A model generated the notes under the pieces. That model did not search any database, was not told the origin of the DNA, and saw only the letters and a list, made by a program, of their open reading frames with translations. A DNA stretch of 64,000 nucleotides from Saposhnikovia divaricata (Eukaryota; Streptophyta; Magnoliopsida; Apiales; Apiaceae). The stretch is taken from NCBI GenBank assembly GCA_036435485.1, contig CM071596.1, positions 136,549,001 through 136,613,000 on the forward strand, written 5' to 3'. A program made the position numbers and the translations under genes. Below are positions 57,285 to 64,000 of this stretch, piece after piece; position 1 is the first letter of the stretch; each line of letters starts with the position of its first letter.

Positions 57285-60200
57285 CTAATTCCGTTTCCTC
57301 TTTCTAGCTTCAGCAGCTTGGTCTCTCTCTTCTTTCTTCCTTTTGCGCTTCTCCTTCTGCTGCTGTTCTTTCTTGTACACTGGATCTTTAAGCTGCTTCC
57401 ACCTAGCATTCAACAGACTTACAGCTTCCATTTCTAGAGGGTTCTTGGGCTCTGGATAAGGTTGTTTGAAAAGCCTTCTGAGTTTGTCCACCTCCTGAGT
57501 AGTCCTGATCTTTGGAATATCCTCAAAGTTCTTCATGATGAGCTGAGATTTCCAATGTGTTTTATCAGCTTTAAACTGACAATAGATCATCTTGGGGTAG
57601 CCCTTGACACGGTTAGTATTGTGGACACTAGCCGCATCTCGCTCCATTCGCTTCTTTTCCACTACTACTTCAGACAGGTAACTCATGAGTCTCTGCTTTT
57701 CTTCAACAAACTTATCTTCCACTTCGCCCCATTTGAATATATATAATACTCTCTCCAGAAATGCAGCATCTTGAGTCCGTAGCAGCCATTGTCTACTCAT
57801 ATGCAAGATTGTTTGATTCTGGTCTGCATCTATGAATACTAAGGCATCAGCTGTATCTTCAACATAAGCATGTATCCAGTATACACTTTCACTTCCTGGA
57901 ACACCAATAGCCTCCCTTATTTCTCCTTGTTCTAGTGCTCCAGAAGGAAGAGTCGGAGCTTCATCTACATTCTTCATGGCTTGAAGAATATTCCATTTCT
58001 TCTCTATCAGCTCCGGCTCAATCTTCACGTCATCAAGAGGGTTTGGAGCAATGACATCACACTTCCACACCTCATTGCTCTTCTTGAATATTACTCTTTC
58101 AATGATCTTCACGGATTTATCTTTAAGCTCAGAAGCGAATCCCTTGCTCATCATTTGTCTACAGACAGCTTTGAGAGATTCTACTGAAAGCTCCATTAGA
58201 TCATTTTCCTCCATGCTAACCCTCTTCATCTTTCCGTCAACTACCATCCGGACAAAATTTGGATATGCTGAGAATTCTGGACCCTTGTCCTCTGCTAGCT
58301 GCATTAACTGATCCCTGTACAGAATGCTTAGCTCCTCAGATTGAGAGTATTGAATTTTAGTCGCTAGCAAGAACAACTCTGACGCAGATCTTCTCATTAT
58401 GAATTGGTCATCCACATATAAGAAAGATGTTGGGACTCCTTCTACCAAAGACAAGATAACCTGCCACTCCTTAAGATTTGCATTGTATCCAACCCTGACT
58501 TTAGAAATTAATCTCTTCAAAGCATTTATATAGTCCCTAGTCATTGGATTCTGCAAATTCAAGTTGAAGAACAGATCATCTGCATCCTTGTTATGAACTT
58601 CTTTCGCACAGGGTCCCATCATTATCTTCCTTGCTTCATCCCATTTCTGCCCTATCCTTCGTTTGTCCAGATCAACTTGAGGATCAGCTAGCCTTGCAAG
58701 CTCATGATCATACTGCTTCCCTTGTAGCTCCACCTTCTTTTCTAGGAACGCAGCATGTTCTTGCATCATCTTCATTTTATAGAACTGAGCTTGTTCCAAA
58801 GCTAACTGTTGAGCTTTAATGGTTTCCTCATCAACAGGAAATTCATCAGGCATTCCGGAAGACATCCCAGCACCTCCACCTTGTTCCTTCAAAGATCTTT
58901 TTATAGCGTGTGCCAACGGTACGTCTTCCATGTCAGAATCTGAGCCAAGTACCTCCTGTACTGTTTCCTGATGACTCAGGTCAACAAATGGTTCATCAAC
59001 CATTACTGCCTTACCCTTTCTCATCCTCAGAGCCTCTTCATCAACAGACGGCTCAACTTCTGGTTCCTTGACAAGATCAGCGGGTTCTTCAATTTCTTCG
59101 ATGTGAACTGCCTGTTGTCTCGTCTCCTTTCCACTCTCCCCCTTAGGTGAGTTATCCTGAGCTCCACCTTGGTCTTCAGATCCACCAGCTGCATAGGAAC
59201 CTCCAAAACCAGAACCAGAGGCTCCCGCTCCACTAGCACCACCTGCACCACCTGCACCAGCATCGGGGGGAGGTTGTTGCGACTCGAAGCACTCCGGGGG
59301 CACAAAACTCCTGACTGCGAACATCATTCTACTGATCTCCACAGCCATTGTATGCATTGTAGACTCCAATGCCCCCATCCTCTCATTGAGAGTGCTTCCC
59401 AAGACACCACCAGCATGGCCCAAGTCATTGACCTTATTTGTCAAATCATCAAAAGCTGTAGCTTGACTTGCCATTCTTGCTGCGTAGTCGTCTAGAGCCC
59501 TTTGGTTGTTTCCAATGTTCATCCCGAACTGCCCCATCGTCTGTCCGAACTGCTTCATCTGATTTTCCATAGAAGTCATACGCGTATCAAGATTTTCAAT
59601 GTTAAGGGACGGTGTTTGGTTTAGGTGACCTCGCTCTAATACTCGTTCTGTTGGTATTTGACGCTCGGTTTCGGGCCTTGAAAAAGAAGGTCCCTCTCTC
59701 CCTAACCTCTCACACACACTCCCTGTCTCACGCTCGTGTATGTCTTCAATGATTGATCCAAATAATGAAGCAGTACCTGCAGAAAATTGATAAGAAATGT
59801 TGTTGACAGTTATGGGATCAAATTCTGTTTGTTCCTGAGTTGGAATCTCAGGCTGAGAGGCTGCAAAGTGTTCTTGTACAACATCAGAACCGATCCTCTT
59901 TGCAGCATCAGTACGTACCTGTGAAGGTACGGCTGAAGTTCTTAAGACTTCATGTCCTCTTGAAGCAACAGTATCTTCAAGAGGTACATCATCCTCACCA
60001 AAATCAAAATCCCTATGTGCAGATTGTTCAAGGGGTGAACCACTCGCGTGAGGTGGAGTGGTTGCGTGTGACACGCTAGGGTTTGACTGTGGTTGTGAAG
60101 TAGCAGCGTGGAAAAGTTTGGCTTTCTTTCGAATAAGTTGCTGCTCTTCGGGTTCATTCTCCTCATAAGTTTCTACATAGACACGTGCTGGCTTTCTGAC

Positions 60201-61307
60201 TTCCGTTAACAAGGGTGATAGAGAATAGGAATGTGTATCAGACTCAGAGTCAGAAATATGGCTCTCACCCTGGGATAGATCCTGCGGGCTAGCAGAATCT
60301 TGGGTCGCGGAATCAGATACATAGGAGGAGGAATGAATAGTATGCAGGGAGAGATTACCTGATTGATTACCTTGTGCATCATCGCTTTCCTCATCAGGAA
60401 TCTCATCAAATGCCTCAGCATGAACAGATGGATTTTGAGCATGTGATGAAACTTGTGATGATGCCTCCAAATTGGTAACTCCTGCATCATATCTAAGCCA
60501 CATTTGTATATTTTCAGGAATAGACATCGGTTTACCTTGATGTTTATCCTGATTAGCAATGGTTAAAAGTGACTTAGTGCCCATCCCTAGCGATGCAGAT
60601 GTTGGGCTTCCGGCAAATCTCTGTCTAACAGCAAGAGCATCCTTCGGTATTAGGTCATTAATGAGCATTTGTAGGAACCGAGGAAACCAGCAGACAACAT
60701 CAGCTGTAGTGAGGTCTCTGCTTGCAAGAGATCCCATTGAGGCCACTATCTCAGAGAGAACTATGCGTCCATAATTTATATCCAGTTCTCTTGCTAGGGC
60801 AACTGCAAAGGTTTGCATTGGAATTGGAATTTGATGAAAGTCTTTTTCGCGTGCCCGAAAACATCTTGTGATGGCCTCGAAAAAATAATTCCATTCCACA
60901 TGGAAGAATTGCTTTTGGATATTTCCTGTGATTGGGCCTTTCGGAGGATAACATCCAATTTCTTCAAAGAATCTGAGGCGTTCTGTAGCTGTAGGTTCTG
61001 GATCATAAGCATCTTTAATTGGGAATCCCAGAACTCCGTTGACAATCTCTTCAGTCACCTCATATTCCTGACCCGCTAAGGTAAACCTGAAACCTAAGGG
61101 GGTTGATTTGCTCCCAAAAGTAACCGCACTAGTCCATAATTGCTGTAAAGCATCATGTACTAGTGTAGGTTTAGCAGTAAAAGCATGGCTAGCTTTGGAG
61201 TACAAATTGAGAAATCGTATCCAAAACTTAAACCGTGGGAGTTGATCACCAATTTCCGTAGAAATATTATAAAAATTGTTTTTAGCAAGTGAAAATTGGT
61301 GAGCCAT
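57285..61307 (-). CDS. Sirevirus extra ORF, 1340 residues, intact
   Basis: ATG at 61307, TAG at 57287-57285, no internal stop. Residues about 1-260 (PRFKFWIRFLNLYSKA, LQQLWTSAVTF, FTLAGQEYEVTEEIVNGVL, FFEAITRCFRAREKDF) have the outline of the N-terminal domain of Sirevirus envelope-like ORFs. Residues 280-560 are acidic and Ser/Pro-rich, probably disordered. A helical region around 590-680 (ENLDTRMTSMENQMKQFGQ) may be a coiled coil. A Gly/Ala/Ser-rich linker lies near 715-745, another charged helix near 860-930, a folded-looking region follows, and the end is a strongly basic tail (KEKRKRKKEERDQ). I see no signal peptide or membrane segment; a nuclear or structural role is as likely as envelope. 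It is about twice the length I recall for this ORF class. Function unknown. Confidence 0.75.
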   Translation of the reverse strand: MAHQFSLAKNNFYNISTEIGDQLPRFKFWIRFLNLYSKASHAFTAKPTLVHDALQQLWTSAVTFGSKSTPLGFRFTLAGQEYEVTEEIVNGVLGFPIKDAYDPEPTATERLRFFEEIGCYPPKGPITGNIQKQFFHVEWNYFFEAITRCFRAREKDFHQIPIPMQTFAVALARELDINYGRIVLSEIVASMGSLASRDLTTADVVCWFPRFLQMLINDLIPKDALAVRQRFAGSPTSASLGMGTKSLLTIANQDKHQGKPMSIPENIQMWLRYDAGVTNLEASSQVSSHAQNPSVHAEAFDEIPDEESDDAQGNQSGNLSLHTIHSSSYVSDSATQDSASPQDLSQGESHISDSESDTHSYSLSPLLTEVRKPARVYVETYEENEPEEQQLIRKKAKLFHAATSQPQSNPSVSHATTPPHASGSPLEQSAHRDFDFGEDDVPLEDTVASRGHEVLRTSAVPSQVRTDAAKRIGSDVVQEHFAASQPEIPTQEQTEFDPITVNNISYQFSAGTASLFGSIIEDIHERETGSVCERLGREGPSFSRPETERQIPTERVLERGHLNQTPSLNIENLDTRMTSMENQMKQFGQTMGQFGMNIGNNQRALDDYAARMASQATAFDDLTNKVNDLGHAGGVLGSTLNERMGALESTMHTMAVEISRMMFAVRSFVPPECFESQQPPPDAGAGGAGGASGAGASGSGFGGSYAAGGSEDQGGAQDNSPKGESGKETRQQAVHIEEIEEPADLVKEPEVEPSVDEEALRMRKGKAVMVDEPFVDLSHQETVQEVLGSDSDMEDVPLAHAIKRSLKEQGGGAGMSSGMPDEFPVDEETIKAQQLALEQAQFYKMKMMQEHAAFLEKKVELQGKQYDHELARLADPQVDLDKRRIGQKWDEARKIMMGPCAKEVHNKDADDLFFNLNLQNPMTRDYINALKRLISKVRVGYNANLKEWQVILSLVEGVPTSFLYVDDQFIMRRSASELFLLATKIQYSQSEELSILYRDQLMQLAEDKGPEFSAYPNFVRMVVDGKMKRVSMEENDLMELSVESLKAVCRQMMSKGFASELKDKSVKIIERVIFKKSNEVWKCDVIAPNPLDDVKIEPELIEKKWNILQAMKNVDEAPTLPSGALEQGEIREAIGVPGSESVYWIHAYVEDTADALVFIDADQNQTILHMSRQWLLRTQDAAFLERVLYIFKWGEVEDKFVEEKQRLMSYLSEVVVEKKRMERDAASVHNTNRVKGYPKMIYCQFKADKTHWKSQLIMKNFEDIPKIRTTQEVDKLRRLFKQPYPEPKNPLEMEAVSLLNARWKQLKDPVYKKEQQQKEKRKRKKEERDQAAEARKRKRN

Positions 61308-62581
61308 TTTAATTAAATGTTTTTCTTTGAAAGATGTGAATTTTTTATTTTAATTGAGAAAAACAAATAATTTACGAATTAATCAGTTTTATTCCTTTTA
61401 ATTTTTCGAGAATATCAAAAGATAGTCTGAAAATTTAAACTACGGAATATGAACAGCCAAAGACTAGATCTGAATATTCAACAAAGATGAATATTCGTGT
61501 GTTTATCAGTGAAATCGTGTGTATATGTGGAGAATATGAATTCGTGTTTTTGAACAGATACACAAAATTTGATGTTTGTGTGTATGTATATGCGCGTGTA
61601 TATGCGGTTACAAAAACACAGTATCACAATGATTAATGATAACACAGTGATTAACAGTCAAAAATTTGGCAGTAATTCGTGATTAGTATGAGTTTAATCA
61701 CAAAAACACAGGTTAATTGTATGAAGTCTGTGAAATCGCACTGTTTTTGTGAAACGGCTGCTGTGAAAATGAAATTAGGTAAAGTGAATTAGGCATCGAG
61801 TTAGAGATGTATATATAGATGAATGTGAAATGACAAAAATGTCCCTGTTAAAAAGAGTGAAAATTACCAAGTCCATACAGGGAACATCTAAGTCGAACTC
61901 TATCTCGAACATTTCTATCTCGAACATCTCTATCTCGAACATCAAGTCGAAATTCGAGTTGAGTTTCGAGATAGACTAACTCGAAGTTAATTCTCAGTTC
62001 TTTTCAAAATATTCCCTTAAAGGAAACCTCATCTCAACCTTTGAGATAAAATTCGAGATAGACTTTATCTCGAATATTTTGAAGATAGAACTAGGCACAC
62101 TGGTAACTCGAACTCGAACTCTAAGTCGAATTTCGAGATGAATTTCGAGATAGCCAACTCGAAATTCTTCCCAGACTTAGAATTTTTCAAAAAACTTCAC
62201 TCTGACAGATTAAGTCAAAATTCAAGTCAAATTTCTAGATGAGTTTCGAGATAGAACCTAACTCGAAATTTTGAAGTTTTTTTTTTTTTTTTTAATTCTA
62301 AGGCCTCTAATTACATGAAAATCATAGGTAAATTCATCTAAAAATCATGCAATATTTAGAATATTATGAATTTAACTCCCCCTATGATCATGCAATCTAA
62401 CAAGCATAAATTCACAGATTTGTGCTATAAAAGACACTTAAAACACAATGAATTCATGCAAAATCACACTATATGCAACCTATAACAATCATTAATTAGG
62501 CATTTTAAAGTCTAAGCACATAATGATTGAGTAGCTTGCACATACAAACATAAACATGGATTTTACAGATAGAAGGCTTTA
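61308..62581 (-). other. Spacer between pol and extra ORF with TCGAGA repeats
   Basis: About 1.27 kb without a supported gene. It holds an array of TATCTCGAA and its reverse TTCGAGATA between 61891 and 62270, and a T run at 62277-62293. The part near 61308-61880 may be the leader of the extra ORF. Confidence 0.6.
61891..62270. repeat. Array of TCTCGA/TCGAGA repeats
   Basis: Three perfect 15-bp-type units with core CTATCTCGAACAT stand in tandem at 61898-61942. Further copies in both orientations follow at about 61966, 62052, 62066, 62131, 62145, 62246 and 62261, many paired as inverted repeats. Confidence 0.85.
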
Positions 62582-64000
62582 CTAACTTGTGTTAAGCATT
62601 CCCAATTCACCAACCAACCTATTGAATGTTACTTCATCAAGAGGTTTGGTGAATATATCTGCAATTTGTTGCATTGTGGGCACAAAATGTAGCTCCACAG
62701 TCCCCTCTTCGACATGTTCTCTTATGAAATGATACCTGATGTCAATATGCTTGGTTCTTGAGTGATCTACAGGATTGTTGGTTATGGAAATGGCACTTGT
62801 GTTGTCACACATGATTGGAATTTTCTTGTGCTCCATGCCATAATCCTTCAATTGGTTCCTCATCCACAGTATTTGAGCTACACAGCTTCCAGCAGCAATG
62901 TACTCAGCTTCAGCAGTAGAAGTAGATACTGTATGTTGTTTTTTACTTTGCCAGGACACCAATCTTCTGCCAAGAAATTGGCAAGCACCAGATGTGCTTT
63001 TCCTATCAATCCTGCAACCTGCATAGTCTGAATCCGAATAGCCAATAAGATTAAAACCTGTATCTCTTGGGTACCAAATCCCTAGATTTGGTGTGCCCTT
63101 GAGATACCTAAAAATTCTTTTGACGGCTACGAGATGTGATTCTCTAGGATCCGCTTGGAACCTTGCACATAAACAAGTTGCGAACATTATATCGGGTCTA
63201 CTTGCAGTTAAATAGAGGAGTGAGCCAATCATACCTCGATAGCTTGTGATGTCAACTGATTTACCTGATTTGTCTTCATCAAGCTTCGTGGCTGTTGCCA
63301 TGGGAGTCTTAGCTGCTGGTGCATCTTCTAAATTATACTTCTTGAGTAAATCTCTGACGTACTTGGATTGACAGATAAAGATACCATCTTTTCTCTGACT
63401 GATCTGTAATCCAAGGAAGAAGGACAGCTCTCCCATCATGCTCATCTCATATTTTTCCTGCATTAGCTTGGCAAATTTCTCGCACAAGCGCTCATTTGAT
63501 GACCCAAAAATAATATCGTCCACATATACTTGAACAAGTATTAAGTCATTTCTCACAACTTTATAGAACAATGTTTTATCAATTACTCCCCTAACAAAAC
63601 CATTTTCAATTAAGAATAAGGATAGGGTTTCATACCATCGTCTTGGGGATTGCTTGAGGCCATAGACAGATTTGAAGAGTAGATACACAAAATCTGCATG
63701 TTCTGGATCAACGAAGCCAGGCGGCTGTTCCAGATACACTTCTTCTTCTAACTCTCCGTTCAGGAAGGCACTTTTCACGTCCATCTGGAAAACTTTGAAG
63801 TTCTTATATGCTGCAAATGCCAAGAACATTCTGACTGCCTCAAGTCTTGCAACTGGTGCATAGGTTTCATCATAATCAATTCCTTCTCGCTGAGAATAAC
63901 CTTTTGCAACCAAACGAGCCTTGTTTCGTGTTACAAGTCCGTTTTCATCCAGTTTATTTCTGAATACCCACCTAGCTCCAATTACGGATATGTTCTTTGG
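62582..64000 (-). CDS. Sirevirus pol, reverse transcriptase and RNase H (partial)
   Basis: Open from the window edge (64000) to TAG at 62584-62582, 472 residues. RT motifs in order: GARWVFRNKLDENG, ARLVAKGYSQREG, DVKSAFLNGELEEEVY, VYGLKQSPRRWYE, the catalytic YVDDIIFG (YVDD at 63526-63515), and SKYVRDLLKKY. RNase H follows with YSDSDYAG, STAEAEYIAA, CDNTSAI, HIDIRYHFIREHV and ADIFTKPL; its catalytic residues are in place. The N-terminal part of pol lies beyond the window. Compared with the broken copy at 21978-23624 it is undamaged. Confidence 0.94.
   Translation of the reverse strand, partial: PKNISVIGARWVFRNKLDENGLVTRNKARLVAKGYSQREGIDYDETYAPVARLEAVRMFLAFAAYKNFKVFQMDVKSAFLNGELEEEVYLEQPPGFVDPEHADFVYLLFKSVYGLKQSPRRWYETLSLFLIENGFVRGVIDKTLFYKVVRNDLILVQVYVDDIIFGSSNERLCEKFAKLMQEKYEMSMMGELSFFLGLQISQRKDGIFICQSKYVRDLLKKYNLEDAPAAKTPMATATKLDEDKSGKSVDITSYRGMIGSLLYLTASRPDIMFATCLCARFQADPRESHLVAVKRIFRYLKGTPNLGIWYPRDTGFNLIGYSDSDYAGCRIDRKSTSGACQFLGRRLVSWQSKKQHTVSTSTAEAEYIAAGSCVAQILWMRNQLKDYGMEHKKIPIMCDNTSAISITNNPVDHSRTKHIDIRYHFIREHVEEGTVELHFVPTMQQIADIFTKPLDEVTFNRLVGELGMLNTS

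Larger units (their letters stand above)
55886..64000 (-). mobile_element. Second Sirevirus, 3' part (runs off window)
   Basis: Minus strand, from right: RT and RNase H (64000-62582), a long extra ORF (61307-57285), PPT and 3' LTR (56940-55886). Order and motifs match Sireviruses. It sits inside the LINE; the left target copy would be CTCTC (55881-55885), and the right one is outside. Everything coding that is visible is open, so this may be a fairly young copy. Its LTR is much shorter than that of the plus-strand Sirevirus, so it is a different family. Confidence 0.9.

Noticed and set aside
1..64000. CRISPR arrays, operons, tRNA or rRNA genes
   Set aside because: Plant repeat DNA; the only tRNA-like matches are short primer binding sites next to LTRs.

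Overview
This window is plant nuclear DNA made almost entirely of transposable elements. I found no host protein-coding gene, tRNA or rRNA that I can defend. The kingdom is shown by tRNA-primed LTR retrotransposons of plant-specific lineages (Athila/Tat, Tekay-type chromovirus, Sirevirus), a plant L1-type LINE, and teloboxes of the AAACCCTAA type. A eudicot is likely. The LINE and Sirevirus extra ORFs remind me of Apiaceae repeats, but that is only an impression.

Layout. (1) 1-11884 (+): an Athila-type Ty3 element whose 5' LTR is cut by the window start; gag-pol is long but carries two frameshifts and one nonsense codon. It sits inside the protease region of (2), an older minus-strand Tekay-like Ty3 element. 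Of that element we see decayed gag-protease (11885-13249), a leader with an extra ORF, the PBS (14266-14277) and the 5' LTR (14283-14851 continued at 45275-47718). (3) 14852-45269 (+): a Sirevirus (Ty1/copia, Maximus/SIRE type) inserted in that LTR with target duplication GATAC. It has a 3.0-kb 5' LTR, an intact 868-codon gag, pol with four in-frame stops, a promoter-like and intron-like tract leading to a 482-codon extra ORF, and a series of repeated polypurine tracts before the 3' LTR. (4) 31839-44370 (+): a young Tekay-type chromovirus inserted in the Sirevirus 3' LTR (target TTTAC, one copy mutated). Its two 3.43-kb LTRs are almost identical and its gag-pol has a single one-base frameshift. 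The left part is therefore nested three deep.

(5) 47741-52938: a solo LTR (minus, target AATAT) that contains (6) 47953-51863, an internally deleted minus-strand Athila/Tat-type element (target TGAGC) with no coding region and no PBS. (7) 53164-55885 (-): the 3' part of a LINE with an A-rich tail, a zinc-binding plus RNase H region, and downstream a separate ORF that looks like an RNase H fold lacking the catalytic residues. (8) 55886-64000 (-): the 3' part of another Sirevirus inserted in the LINE: 3' LTR, PPT, an intact 1340-codon extra ORF, and an open reverse transcriptase/RNase H frame running off the window end.

How parts work together. In each LTR element the LTR supplies promoter and terminator, a tRNA primes at the PBS, Gag packages the RNA, and protease, RT, RNase H and integrase are cut from the polyprotein. 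Most copies here are defective. The youngest-looking is the plus-strand Tekay element; the minus-strand Sirevirus is open in everything visible. The most unusual content is in the extra ORFs: the Sirevirus 3' module at 24001-27953, the 1340-codon ORF, the catalytically stripped RNase H-like ORF of the LINE, and the pre-gag ORFs of the Tekay elements.
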